From contig CAVQBC010000005.1 in NCBI GenBank assembly GCA_963710665.1, positions 124,001-188,000 of the forward strand: 64,000 bases of DNA, given 5' to 3'. This DNA is from CAVQBC01 sp963710665. Lineage in GTDB: Bacteria > Actinomycetota > Thermoleophilia > Solirubrobacterales > Solirubrobacteraceae. Below are positions 18,364 through 27,136 of the stretch, one piece after another. Position 1 is the stretch's first letter; the number at the start of each line of letters is the position of its first letter. The position numbers were made by a program, and so were the translations under genes. A model generated the notes under the pieces. The model did not search any database, was not told the origin of the DNA, and worked only from the letters and a program-made list of their open reading frames with translations.

Positions 18364-18675
18364 CTAGGCCGCGGCGGCCTCGGGGTCCTGCTCGTCCTCG
18401 GGGTCGGCGTCGCCGGGGACCACGGCGAGCGCGCGATGGCGCGGGACCCCGGCGGCCACCGCGTCACGGCGCTCGCGGACCGAGCGCGCCGCCGGGCCGA
18501 TGATCCGGCGCTCGGCCGCCCCCATCGCCGGCCAGCGCTCGCGCAGGCCGGCGAGGAGCGCGTCGATGCGGTCGACCGACTCCTGGACGCTCTGGTAGGC
18601 GCCCTCGGCCGCATCCGACTCGGCGCGGTCCAGCAGGAGGGCGGCATCGGCCACGCCCTTCAGGTCCTCGTCCAT
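18364..18675 (-). CDS. Small hypothetical protein
   Basis: This is a 103-residue helical protein of unknown function. Residues about 5-70 form two amphipathic helices ('DLKGVADAALLLDRAESDAAEG', 'SVDRIDALLAGLRERW'), and the tail is acidic ('PGDADPEDEQDPEAAAA'). There is no metal or DNA-binding motif and no membrane segment. It starts within the last 16 bases of the CPWA protein gene, so it is probably translated from the same mRNA. Coding reality is supported by the amphipathic pattern and position only. Confidence 0.5.
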   Translation of the reverse strand: MDEDLKGVADAALLLDRAESDAAEGAYQSVQESVDRIDALLAGLRERWPAMGAAERRIIGPAARSVRERRDAVAAGVPRHRALAVVPGDADPEDEQDPEAAAA

Positions 18676-19592
18676 CCGGCCGCAACCGTAGAGGCCCGGC
18701 CGGACACCTCTTCTCCGGCGGGCAGCCACAGCGCGTCGTCGCCGGTGGCGTGCCGCGCCGCGCCGCCCGACGCGACGAGCGCGATCAGCGCGTCCTCGGC
18801 CGCTCCGAGGTCGGGCGCGGCGTTGTTGGGCGCCATCACCGCCGCGACCTCCGCGGTCGTGAGCCCGTCCGGGAACTCCGGCAGCACCTCCGCCGGGCTC
18901 CCGGCGGCGCCGCGGCGCTCGAGCGTCGGGTCGAGGTTGGCGATCAGCGCGTCGTAGACCTCGACGGGCTGGAAGCCACCGGCCTCGAGCCGGCGCCCGT
19001 CCTCGGCGGTGAAGACGAGGCTCGGGGCGGTGTAGCGGATCTCGCCCTCCGGGGTGACCGCGGCCCGGCCCATGAAGTGGGTCGGCGAGCCGCTGGCCCG
19101 GCGCGCCTCGGCGCGGTCGCCGGCGAACGCCTCCTCGGTCGCCGCATCGCCGGCGGCGGCGATCACCGCGTCGGGGTCGATGCCCGCGACGCCGCCGATG
19201 GCGGTGCGCAGGTCCTCCTCGCGCTCGAAGGAGAGCGTGCTGGTGAACTGCGCGAACTGGAGGGCGCGGAACACCGCCCATTCACGCTCGGGGTACAGCA
19301 GGCGCGTCGCCACGATCACGCGGCACGCCGGCCAGGTGCCGTGCGGGCGCTCGCGGGGGGTGGTGGCGAACGGCATTCCGCGATCGCGGAAGCGGCGGTA
19401 GCTCTGGGCCATGCGCTCGGCCGTGTAGCCGCGGCGGGCGTAGCTCTCGCCGGACTCGGAGAGCCCGATCATCACGTGGCGCCAGGCGAGGTCGTCGCCG
19501 TGGCGCCAGCGCAGCACGGCCAGCGCCGGCGACTCCGACCACGCCCACGGGCAGCCCGGATCCGAGAAGTGGGTGACGGAGATGGTTGACAT
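18660..19592 (-). CDS. Thioredoxin-fold (DsbA/FrnE-like) protein with CPWA motif
   Basis: The 310-residue protein opens 'STISVTHFSDPGCPWAWSE': a thioredoxin-fold beta strand followed by C-P-W-A in place of the DsbA C-x-x-C. The rest ('HVMIGLSESGE', 'RVIVATRLL', 'GRLEAGGFQPVEVYDALIA'-type end) matches the DsbA/2-hydroxychromene-2-carboxylate isomerase superfamily. Only the first cysteine is present, so a disulfide oxidase role is unlikely; glutathione- or mycothiol-linked isomerase or reductase activity is possible. ATG 19592 or 19601 may be used. A paralogue lies at 24250-25101. Confidence 0.8.
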   Translation of the reverse strand: MSTISVTHFSDPGCPWAWSESPALAVLRWRHGDDLAWRHVMIGLSESGESYARRGYTAERMAQSYRRFRDRGMPFATTPRERPHGTWPACRVIVATRLLYPEREWAVFRALQFAQFTSTLSFEREEDLRTAIGGVAGIDPDAVIAAAGDAATEEAFAGDRAEARRASGSPTHFMGRAAVTPEGEIRYTAPSLVFTAEDGRRLEAGGFQPVEVYDALIANLDPTLERRGAAGSPAEVLPEFPDGLTTAEVAAVMAPNNAAPDLGAAEDALIALVASGGAARHATGDDALWLPAGEEVSGRASTVAAGWTRT

Positions 19593-19809
19593 CGCAACCA
19601 TGTTGTCACATGGCACGCCGCGGCCGCGAGTTCGACCGGCGAGCCGCCAGGCGAGCCGCGCGAACTCGACAGCAAGCCGGCCCCCGAGCCGCCGATCCAG
19701 GTCGACCCGCATGACGGGGGCCGGCTTGCCGCCGGCTTGGCCCCTTCCGACCGGAGCGCTGTCTAGGTTCCGCCGCCGCCCTCCCCGCTCCCCCGAAAGG
19801 ACGTTGCAG

Positions 19810-21468
19810 TTGGACACGGTCTCCGCTCCCACCCGGCCGGTACGGCGCGCCTCGCTGCCGCCGTGGCCCGCGTCGCGCCCCCTGCGCGCCTGGCAGCAGA
19901 CGGCCGTCGCGGCCGTCGCCGCGCACGAGGGGAGCTCGTTCCTGGCCGCGGCGACGCCCGCGGCGGGCAAGACGACGTTCGGCCTGCACGTCGCTCACCG
20001 GATGCTCTCGGAGGCCCGGGTGGCGCGCGTGGCGATCGTCGCGCCGACCACGCACATCTGCCGGCAGTGGGCGGCGGACGCGGCCCGCTACGGGCTCGAC
20101 GTCGAGCCCAACCGCCCGAACGCCGCGGGGCCGGAGCCGCGCGACCGTGCGGGCGTCGCCGTCACCTATGCCACGGTCGCCGCCGGCGCGGGCGTGCACC
20201 GCCGCCGTTGCGCGGAGTCCGCGACGCTGCTGATCGCCGACGAGCCCCATCACCTGGGCGAGCAGGCGGCGTGGGGCCGGGCGACGGTGGACGCGTTCGC
20301 CGGCGCGCGCTTCCGCCTGCTGCTCTCCGGGACGCCGTTCCGCTCCGACAGCACGCCGATCCCGTGGGTCGCCTACGACGACGACGGCGTCAGCCGCGCC
20401 GACTACGGCTACGGCTACACGGACGCGCTCGTCGACGGCGTGTGCCGGCCGGTGACCTTCCACACCTACGACGGCGACATGGAGTGGATGAGCGACGGCC
20501 GCCGGCGCCGGGCGGACTTCTCCGTCGTGCTGGGGGCGGGGGAGGCCGCGCGCCGGCTGCGCACGGCGCTCGACCCCGACGGCGACTGGGTCGCCCACGT
20601 GCTGCGCGACGCGCACGCCCGCCTGACCGACCTGCGCGCCGGCGCCGACCCCGACGCCGGCGGCCTCGTGGTGGCGATCGACAAGGACCACGCCGAGCGG
20701 CTCGCCGCGCGCCTCGCCCGCGTCACCGGCGAGCGGCCCGCGATCGTGACCTCCGACGCGCCCGACGCCTCGGCGCGCATCGCCCGCTTCGCCGCGGGCT
20801 CCGGCACGTGGCTCGTGTCCGTGCTGATGGTCTCCGAGGGCGTCGACGTCCCGCGGCTGCGCGTCGGCGTCTACGCGACGACCGCCCGCACCGAGCTGTT
20901 CTTCCGCCAGGTCGTCGGGCGCTTCATCCGCCGCACCCCCGGCGGGCGCGACCGCACGCAGATGGCGCACCTCTTCCTGCCCTCGGACCCGCGGCTCAAG
21001 CAGCTCGCCACGCGGATCGAGGAGGAGCGCAACCACGCGCTCGTACTCGAGACCAAGGGCGAGGCGGTCGTCGCCGAGCGCGAGCGCGGCGAGGCCGCCG
21101 AGGCCTTCCACGCCCTGTGGTCGAGCGCGCGCCGCGACGACGACGTCCTGCAGACCACCCAGCCCGGCGACGCGCTGCAGCTGTTCGCCGAGGCGGAGCC
21201 CGCCCCGAGCCCGGCGCTGGCCGCCTTCACCACGACCGCGCCGGCCGCCACGCCCTCGCGCCCGGAGGCCGAGACGGCCCACGAGCGGCGCGAGCGCCTG
21301 CGGGAGGAGCGCCGCACGCTCGTCGCCGCGCTGTCGCGCCGCACGGGCGAGGCCCATCGCGCGATCCACGCCCGCATCAACCGCGAGACCGGTGCCCGCT
21401 CGGTCGCCGGCGCGACGGAGGACCAGCTCGAGCGCGGCAACCGCCTGCTCGGCCGTACCCTCGGGTGA
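19810..21468 (+). CDS. SF2 DEAD/DEAH-type helicase
   Basis: The 552-residue protein has the superfamily 2 helicase motifs: Walker A 'TPAAGKTTFG' (about residue 57), motif II 'LLIADEPHHLGEQ' (DEPH box), motif III 'LLLSGTPFRSDS', then C-terminal lobe motifs 'VSVLMVSEGVDVPRLRVGVYA' in two parts and 'FRQVVGRFIRR' (motif VI, arginine finger). I chose TTG 19810 because GAAAGGA (19795-19801) lies eight bases before it and all motifs are included; TTG 19804 is the alternative. The long upstream open frame is not convincing. Proteins of this kind act in DNA repair or defence; no partner nuclease is adjacent. Confidence 0.85.
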   Translation: MDTVSAPTRPVRRASLPPWPASRPLRAWQQTAVAAVAAHEGSSFLAAATPAAGKTTFGLHVAHRMLSEARVARVAIVAPTTHICRQWAADAARYGLDVEPNRPNAAGPEPRDRAGVAVTYATVAAGAGVHRRRCAESATLLIADEPHHLGEQAAWGRATVDAFAGARFRLLLSGTPFRSDSTPIPWVAYDDDGVSRADYGYGYTDALVDGVCRPVTFHTYDGDMEWMSDGRRRRADFSVVLGAGEAARRLRTALDPDGDWVAHVLRDAHARLTDLRAGADPDAGGLVVAIDKDHAERLAARLARVTGERPAIVTSDAPDASARIARFAAGSGTWLVSVLMVSEGVDVPRLRVGVYATTARTELFFRQVVGRFIRRTPGGRDRTQMAHLFLPSDPRLKQLATRIEEERNHALVLETKGEAVVAERERGEAAEAFHALWSSARRDDDVLQTTQPGDALQLFAEAEPAPSPALAAFTTTAPAATPSRPEAETAHERRERLREERRTLVAALSRRTGEAHRAIHARINRETGARSVAGATEDQLERGNRLLGRTLG

Positions 21469-21887
21469 TGCCCGACACGCTGCCCCGGTGGCCGCCCGGC
21501 ACGGTGACCGTGCTCGCGACGGCCGCGGGCGCGCCGCACGCCATCCCGGTCTCGACCGCCGTGCGGGCGGGGGACCGCGCGGTCCTGTTCGCGCTGGCGC
21601 CCCGCCGGGTCTCGCTCGCCCGCCTGCGCACCGACCCGCGGTGCTCGCTGGCGATCCTCGCCGAGGACGTCGCGGTCACCGCGCACGGCCGCGCGACGGT
21701 CGTCACCGAGCTGCACGGGGTCGTCGCGCTGCGGCTCGACGTCGAGCGCATCCAGGACCACGACCAGCCGACCTTCGTGATGGAGGCGGGCGTCCGGTGG
21801 CGCTGGGTGGACGACGAGGCGCGGGAGCGGGACGCGAACGTACGCGCGGCGCTGGCGGCGCTCGCGCGGAGCGACGCCGGCGGCTGA
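21468..21887 (+). CDS. Pyridoxamine 5'-phosphate oxidase-like FMN/F420-binding protein
   Basis: The 139-residue protein has the split-barrel pattern of the pyridoxamine-phosphate-oxidase-like family: 'TVTVLATAAGAPHAIPVSTA', 'RVSLARLRTDPRCSLAILAED' and 'HGRATVV'. Family members bind FMN, F420 or heme and reduce or bind small molecules. Its ATG overlaps the helicase stop by one base (TGATG), indicating coupled translation, though a functional link is not evident. The specific cofactor and substrate cannot be read from the sequence. Confidence 0.78.
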   Translation: MPDTLPRWPPGTVTVLATAAGAPHAIPVSTAVRAGDRAVLFALAPRRVSLARLRTDPRCSLAILAEDVAVTAHGRATVVTELHGVVALRLDVERIQDHDQPTFVMEAGVRWRWVDDEARERDANVRAALAALARSDAGG

Positions 21888-21890
21888 GCC

Positions 21891-23378
21891 CTACTCGGCG
21901 GCGATCGTCATGTCGCGCCCGGCCGCCTTCGCGGTGGCCAGGGCGTCGGCGGCGCGCGCGATGAAGAGCTCGGCGGGCTCCTCGCCGTCCCAGCGGGCGA
22001 CGCCGGCGGAGACGGTCTGGCCGCGCGGGGTCGCGGCGCGGATGCGGTCCACGACCTCGACGCCCTCGCTGAGGCCGCAGTTGGGCAGCACGAGCCCGAA
22101 CTCCTCGTCCTCCAGGCGGGCGAGCAGGTCGACGTCGCGCAGCTGGCCGCGCCACAGGGCGCCGGACTCCTTGAGCAGGCGGTCGCCCTCGGCCTCGCCG
22201 TGGAGCATGTTGAACGCGCTCATGTGGTCCATGTCGAGCACCGCGATGGAGAGCGGCGCGTCGTAGCGGCGGGCGCGCGCGAGCTCGCGCGGCAGCTCCT
22301 CGTCCCAGATCCGGCGGCTGGCGAGCCCGGTGAGGCGGTCGGTGAGCGAGAGCGCGCCGGCGCGGGCGCGCAGCGACTCCTGCTCGATCGCGACGGCCGC
22401 CTGGGCGGCGATGAGCCGGAGGACCTCGCCGACGGCGGCGTTGGGCTGCTCCACCTGGGTGCGCCAGATGATGATCAGCACGCCCGCGACCTGGTTGCCG
22501 CGCAGCACCGGCTCGAACAGGGCGGAGCGGGCGTCGGTCGCGGTCACGAGCGGCTCGGCGAGCGCCGGGTGGTTGCGGGCGTCGGCGACGAAGTAGCTCT
22601 CGCGCGAGGTGAAGCCGCCGCGGCCGGTGGCGGCGAGGTCGGCGCGCGGCTGGATCGTCACGGGCGCGACGTCGGCGCCGTGCATCGCGGTCGACATGAA
22701 GTCGGCGCCGCGCGGCTCGAGCAGGAAGGCGACGGGGGCGCCGCCGGCCTCGCAGGCGGCGCGGCACACGGCCGGGCGGGCGTCGCCGGAGGAGGCGAGC
22801 GCCTGCGCGACGCCGGTCAGCGCGCCGAGCCGGCGGGCCTGCCCCCGGAGGGTGTCGTTGAGGCGGCGCAGGTCGCGCTGGTTCGACTCGCGCTCGAGCT
22901 CGGAGCTGAGCACGCGCGCGAGCAGCGTCATCAGGCGCTGGTCCTCGGGGCGGAAGCGGCCGGGCTCGCGCGCAAAGGCGGCGAGGCTGCCCACGCGGGT
23001 GCCGTCGGCGAGCTCCAGCGGCACCCCGAGGTAGGACCCGGCCCCGAAGCGGTCCTGCGCCTCGAGCGGGCCGTAGACCGGGTGGGTCGGCACGTCGTTG
23101 CACAGCTGCGGGCCGCGGTCGTCCGCCATCGCCGCGCAGAACGTGCCCTGCAGCGGCTGGGCGAGGTTGGAGCGCAGCCCGAACGGCCGGCCGTTGCGGC
23201 AGTCGACGATCCGGTGGATGGCCTGGCCGCGGTCGAGGTGGGCGAGGAAGGGCGTGGACTGCGGGAGGTGGCGCTCGAGCAGATCCAGCACCGTGCGGCT
23301 CGCCTCGGCGAACGACTGGTACTGGGCCGCCGATGCGGCAGCAGCGTCTTCGATCGCACCCGCGTCCATGTCCCACAT
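21891..23378 (-). CDS. GAF-GAF-GGDEF protein with degenerate cyclase motif
   Basis: The 495-residue protein has two GAF sensor domains (about residues 20-165 and 190-335) and a C-terminal GGDEF domain (about 350-490). The metal-binding strand 'IAVLDMDHMSAFN' and 'EAEGDRLL' are kept, but the GGDEF signature at 423-427 reads EDEEF, so diguanylate cyclase activity is doubtful. The RxxD inhibitory site, RDVD at 414-417, is intact at the normal distance. It may bind c-di-GMP as a receptor. No signal peptide or membrane segment. Convergent with the PPOX-like gene; divergent from the FAH gene. Confidence 0.88.
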   Translation of the reverse strand: MWDMDAGAIEDAAAASAAQYQSFAEASRTVLDLLERHLPQSTPFLAHLDRGQAIHRIVDCRNGRPFGLRSNLAQPLQGTFCAAMADDRGPQLCNDVPTHPVYGPLEAQDRFGAGSYLGVPLELADGTRVGSLAAFAREPGRFRPEDQRLMTLLARVLSSELERESNQRDLRRLNDTLRGQARRLGALTGVAQALASSGDARPAVCRAACEAGGAPVAFLLEPRGADFMSTAMHGADVAPVTIQPRADLAATGRGGFTSRESYFVADARNHPALAEPLVTATDARSALFEPVLRGNQVAGVLIIIWRTQVEQPNAAVGEVLRLIAAQAAVAIEQESLRARAGALSLTDRLTGLASRRIWDEELPRELARARRYDAPLSIAVLDMDHMSAFNMLHGEAEGDRLLKESGALWRGQLRDVDLLARLEDEEFGLVLPNCGLSEGVEVVDRIRAATPRGQTVSAGVARWDGEEPAELFIARAADALATAKAAGRDMTIAAE

Positions 23379-23453
23379 TGTCGGCCGGATGCGACGGGTC
23401 TGTATCGGCCGATCGGCCAGTTACGCGCCAACGTGCGTAGCATGTCCGGCCGG

Positions 23454-24257
23454 ATGCGCCTGACGACGTTCCTGCCTGGAGGCGAGCAGCGGCCCCTGGC
23501 GGGCGAGGTCCGCGGCGACGACGAGGTCGTCGCGTTCGCCGGAACCGTGCTCGACCGGCTCGCCTCGGGCGACCGCACGCCCGCCGACGGGCCGGCCTTC
23601 CCGCTCGCCGAGGTGAAGCTGCTGGCCCCCGTGCCGCGCCCCCGCGCGATCTTCGCCATCGGCTACAACTACGCCGACCACGCCGCCGAGCAGGGGACGA
23701 AGGTCCCCGAGTTCCCGCTCGTGTTCATGAAGCTGCCGTCCTCGAGCGTGGCCCCGAGCGGACCCGTGCGCTGCCCCGAGGTGGTCCGGCGGCTGGACTA
23801 CGAGGCCGAGCTCGCCCTGGTGATGGGCACCGGCGGCGAGATCGCCGGCTACGCGGTCGCCGACGACGTCAGCGCCCGCGACCTGCAGAAGCGCGAGCCG
23901 CAGTGGACGCGCGCGAAGGGCTTCGACACGTCGTGCCCGTGGGGACCGTGGATCACCACCGCCGACGAGGTCCCCGATCCTGCCGGGCTGCGCATCTCGA
24001 GCCACGTCAACGGCGAGCTGCGCCAGGACGGCACCACCGCCGACTTCGTCTTCGGCCCGCGGGCGCTCGTCGACTTCATCTCGGAGACCTGCACGCTCGA
24101 GCCCGGCGACCTGATCCTCACCGGCACCCCGGAAGGCGTCGGGATGTCGATGGACCCGCCGCGGTTCCTGCAGCCGGGCGACACCGTGCGCATCGCGATC
24201 GAGGGGCTCGGCGAGATCGAGCACCCGATCGAAGCGGCGGGCCCGGCGCGTGGCTGA
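23454..24257 (+). CDS. Fumarylacetoacetate hydrolase-family protein
   Basis: The 267-residue protein is a FAH-fold hydrolase/decarboxylase acting on 2,4-diketo or ring-cleavage acids. 'FAIGYNYADHAAEQG' is the family opening, 'RLDYEAELALVMG' carries the E-x-E metal ligands, 'DDVSARDLQKRE' and 'ILTGTPEGVGMSMDPP' complete the active site. The start at 23454 was preferred over ATG 23442, because TAGCAT at 23438-23443 is a likely -10 box. It overlaps the next gene by eight bases. Substrate unknown; a catechol meta-pathway or tyrosine pathway role would need more genes than are seen. Confidence 0.85.
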   Translation: MRLTTFLPGGEQRPLAGEVRGDDEVVAFAGTVLDRLASGDRTPADGPAFPLAEVKLLAPVPRPRAIFAIGYNYADHAAEQGTKVPEFPLVFMKLPSSSVAPSGPVRCPEVVRRLDYEAELALVMGTGGEIAGYAVADDVSARDLQKREPQWTRAKGFDTSCPWGPWITTADEVPDPAGLRISSHVNGELRQDGTTADFVFGPRALVDFISETCTLEPGDLILTGTPEGVGMSMDPPRFLQPGDTVRIAIEGLGEIEHPIEAAGPARG

Positions 24258-25101
24258 CGTCGAGATCGTCGAGTTCACCGACCCCGCGTGCCCGTGGGCG
24301 TACAGCGCCGAGCCGTTCCGGCGCCGGCTCGACTGGCTCTACGGCGACCGCCTGCGCTGGCGGGTCCGGGTCGTCGGCCTCAGCGAGCGCCCCGAGGACT
24401 ACACCGAGCGGGGCTTCACGCCCGATGTCCAGGCCTCGGCGCTGCGCCGCATCGCCAACGACCACGGCATGCCGATCGACACCTCGGTCCGCCCGCGCAT
24501 GGAGGCGACCATCCCGGCCTGCCGCGCCGTCGTCGCCGTCCGGCGGCACGCGCCCGAGCGCACCCGCCGCCTGCTGCGTCGCCTGCGCGTCCGCCACTTC
24601 GCCGGATCGCTGCTGGACGAGCCCGCGACGCTGCACGCCGCCGCCGAGGACGCGGGCGTCGCCCCCGCCGACCTCGACCGCTGGGCGGCCGAGCCCGAGA
24701 CCGAGGTCGAGCTGCGGGAGGACATGGCCGCCGCGCGCGAGCCGCTGGCGGCCGCCCGCGTGCTCGACCACAAGCTCGCGAACTGGTCCGGCGGCCGCCG
24801 CTACACCTGCCCGTCCTACGAGATCGTGCGCCTGTCCGACGGCGTCCGCATCGCCGTGCCCGGCTTCCAGCCCTTCGCCGTCTACGACGTCCTGCTCGCG
24901 AACCTCGTGCCCGGGCTCGACCGGCGCGAGCCGCCCGCCACCGTGGCCGAGGTCCTGGCGTGGACCGGCACGCCGCTGGCCACCCGCGAGGTCGCGGTCG
25001 TGCGCGACATCTCCCACGCCGACGCGCGCGAGCAGCTCGGGCGGGTGGCCGTCGAGCGGCACGTCGGCGCCGACGGGTTCTGGACGCTCGACGGCGAGTA
25101 G
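24250..25101 (+). CDS. Thioredoxin-fold (DsbA/FrnE-like) protein with CPWA motif, second copy
   Basis: The 283-residue paralogue of the 18.7-kb protein starts with 'VEIVEFTDPACPWAYSAEPF', again C-P-W-A instead of C-x-x-C, and shares 'VVGLSERPEDYTERGFT' and 'VPGFQPFAVYDVLLANL' with it. It starts with GTG overlapping the FAH gene, so the two are co-translated. Two similar CPWA proteins 5 kb apart suggest an old duplication. Family context (2-hydroxychromene-2-carboxylate isomerase and FrnE proteins) suggests thiol-dependent isomerisation; not proven. Confidence 0.8.
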   Translation: MADVEIVEFTDPACPWAYSAEPFRRRLDWLYGDRLRWRVRVVGLSERPEDYTERGFTPDVQASALRRIANDHGMPIDTSVRPRMEATIPACRAVVAVRRHAPERTRRLLRRLRVRHFAGSLLDEPATLHAAAEDAGVAPADLDRWAAEPETEVELREDMAAAREPLAAARVLDHKLANWSGGRRYTCPSYEIVRLSDGVRIAVPGFQPFAVYDVLLANLVPGLDRREPPATVAEVLAWTGTPLATREVAVVRDISHADAREQLGRVAVERHVGADGFWTLDGE

Positions 25102-25213
25102 TCCATGGCGGACGAGCCCTGATAGCCGTCACCAGCGTGGGGCACAACGCAACGCCTCGTCACCCCGCCGGCATCGCGGTCGACGCCGTCCGCGCTTTCC
25201 GTAGCGACTCGTC

Positions 25214-26179
25214 TCATCCGGGGGCGACTCGGCCGGATGACACGCCGATGCCGCGCGCGGCGTCGCGGAGCGTCGCCGCGCTGCGCTCGAAGGCGCGACG
25301 TTCGTCCTGGGACATGCTCGGCTCGAGCTCGCCTGCCGCGCCCTCGCGCCCGACGACGGTCGGCAGCGCGATCGTCACGTCGTAGCGCTCGCGGTAGGCC
25401 GCCACCGGCATCACCACGCGCTCGTCGCGCACGATGGCCTCGGTGATCCGGGCGCACGCGACGCCGATGCCGAACCGGCTGGCGCCGGTGCCCTCGATGA
25501 TCGTGATGTTCGCGAAGCGCACCTCGCGCTCGATCCGCCGGCGGAGCTCGTCGAGCGAGCCGTGCCGGTCGCCGACGGCGTCGGCCAGCGGTGTGCCCGC
25601 GACCCGCAGCGACGACCAGAGCATCACCTCGGTCGTGCCGTGCTCGCCGACCACGAGGCCCTCGACCGCAGACGGATCGACGCCGAGCTCCGCCGCGACG
25701 TGCACCCGGAAGCGCAGCGTGTCGATCGTCGTCCCCGTGCTGAGCACGCGGTCGTGTCCCGCCAGCGCGCGGGTCAGGTCGGCGAGCGGATCGGGCGGGT
25801 CGGTGACCGCGACGAGTACGGCATCGGGGGCTTCGGCGACGATCTGCGGGATGAGCTCCCGGTAGATCGCGGCGTTCGTGTCGAGCAGCCTGAGGCGCCC
25901 GCGCTCGTCATCGCGGTCCGTCGCGCCGCCGCTCTTCTCGTTGACGCCCGCGCAGATCAGGACCACGCTTGCCCCGGCGAGGTCGCTCAAGTCCCCTGAA
26001 GCGATCTCCGCCGCCGGCGACAGCGGCAGGCCGTAGCGCATGTCGGTCGCCACGCCGCGAGACCGTTCGGCGATCCGGTCGACGAGCACGATCTCGCGCG
26101 CCGACCCGCGGAGCATCAGGGCGAATGCGCACGCTTGCCCAACCGCCCCGGCGCCGACGACAGCAACCTTGGCCGACAT
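25214..26179 (-). CDS. Lactate/malate dehydrogenase-family protein
   Basis: The 321-residue NAD-dependent dehydrogenase opens with 'KVAVVGAGAVGQACAFALML' and has 'DTLRFRVHVA' (catalytic Asp/Arg pair of LDH/MDH) and 'VVGEHGTTEVMLWSS' (catalytic His). The substrate-specificity loop after 'LICAGVNEKSGGATDR' is longer than the standard 'NQKPGETR', with extra acidic/arginine residues, and the usual 'VTNP' strand reads 'VTDPPDP'. Hence the substrate may be a hydroxy acid other than lactate or malate. The ATG at 26179 gives the nucleotide motif at residue 5. The next gene upstream is another hydroxy-acid dehydrogenase. Confidence 0.82.
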   Translation of the reverse strand: MSAKVAVVGAGAVGQACAFALMLRGSAREIVLVDRIAERSRGVATDMRYGLPLSPAAEIASGDLSDLAGASVVLICAGVNEKSGGATDRDDERGRLRLLDTNAAIYRELIPQIVAEAPDAVLVAVTDPPDPLADLTRALAGHDRVLSTGTTIDTLRFRVHVAAELGVDPSAVEGLVVGEHGTTEVMLWSSLRVAGTPLADAVGDRHGSLDELRRRIEREVRFANITIIEGTGASRFGIGVACARITEAIVRDERVVMPVAAYRERYDVTIALPTVVGREGAAGELEPSMSQDERRAFERSAATLRDAARGIGVSSGRVAPG

Positions 26180-26253
26180 CGAGACGATGTTGACCGCGCC
26201 CGGCGGCCCTGTCGATACGCGGCGCCGATCACGTGGGAGGGAGGTGCCGCCGA

Positions 26254-27123
26254 TCATTCTCCGATCCGTCCGAGCACCCGGAAGATCGCCGCGATGTCGC
26301 GGTGCTCGTAGCCGAGCTCGGCCGCTCGTGCCAGCACATCGTCGGCGACGCCGGCGGAGGGCAGCGGCACGTCGCGCTCGCGCGCCGCCGCCAGCGCGAG
26401 ACGGATGTCCTTGCGCATCAGCCCGACGTCGAACCACGCATCGTCGGGCAGGTCGAGGACGAGCGGCGCGCGCGCCTTGAGCATCGGCGAGCCGATCGCG
26501 CTGCCGGTCATCACCTCGGCGGCGAGGCGAGGATCGATGCCGTCGCGTTCGGCGAGCAGCAGGCCCTCGGAGAAGGCCAGCATCTGCACCGCCAGGCTGA
26601 CGTTGATCGCAAGCTTGAGCACGAGGCCCTGACCGTTGTCGCCGATGCGGGTGGGCGTCCCGAGCACGCGCAACGCCGGCTCGACGCGCGCGTACGCCTC
26701 CTCGTCGCCGCCCACCATGATCGTGAGCGTCCCCGCCTGTACCTGCGGGACGCTTCCCGACACCGGCGCGTCGAGCATCGTCGCGCCGCGTTCGCGGGCC
26801 TGCACGGCGAGCGCCCGGCTCGCGCGCGGGCTGATCGTGCTCACGTCCACCCAGAGCTTCCCGGCGCCCAGCCCGGCGAGGATGCCGTCAGGCCCGGCCG
26901 CGACGGACTCGACCGCGTCGTCGTCGGGGAGCGACGTGAAGACGACATCGACCGCCTCGGCGATCGCGCGCGGCGTGTCCTGCCATCGCAGACCCTGGTC
27001 CACGAGCCACTGCGCGCGGTCGCGCCGGCGCGCGGACCCGTGGACGGCGTAGCCGGTGGCGAGGAAGCGCGCGGCCATGGTGCCGCCCATGTGCCCGAGC
27101 CCGATGAAGCCGACGGTCGTCAT
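26254..27123 (-). CDS. 3-hydroxyisobutyrate dehydrogenase-family protein
   Basis: The 289-residue beta-hydroxyacid dehydrogenase has the N-terminal signature 'TVGFIGLGHMGGTMAARFL', substrate motif 'DAPVSGSVPQVQAGTLT' near residue 120, and catalytic Lys in 'GLVLKLAINVSLAVQMLAFSE' (split). 'DVGLMRKDIRLAL' near residue 235 is the cofactor/catalytic-helix motif. It oxidises 3-hydroxyisobutyrate, tartronate semialdehyde or similar small acids. It starts 13 bases after the membrane protein's stop and 74 bases before the LDH-like gene, so the three may share an mRNA. Confidence 0.88.
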   Translation of the reverse strand: MTTVGFIGLGHMGGTMAARFLATGYAVHGSARRRDRAQWLVDQGLRWQDTPRAIAEAVDVVFTSLPDDDAVESVAAGPDGILAGLGAGKLWVDVSTISPRASRALAVQARERGATMLDAPVSGSVPQVQAGTLTIMVGGDEEAYARVEPALRVLGTPTRIGDNGQGLVLKLAINVSLAVQMLAFSEGLLLAERDGIDPRLAAEVMTGSAIGSPMLKARAPLVLDLPDDAWFDVGLMRKDIRLALAAARERDVPLPSAGVADDVLARAAELGYEHRDIAAIFRVLGRIGE

Positions 27124-27136
27124 CGCGCGGCTGGCC

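Noticed and set aside
19573..19809. Long N-terminal extension of the helicase
   Set aside because: Arg/Ser-rich, out of family, overlaps the divergent gene; a ribosome site precedes TTG 19810.
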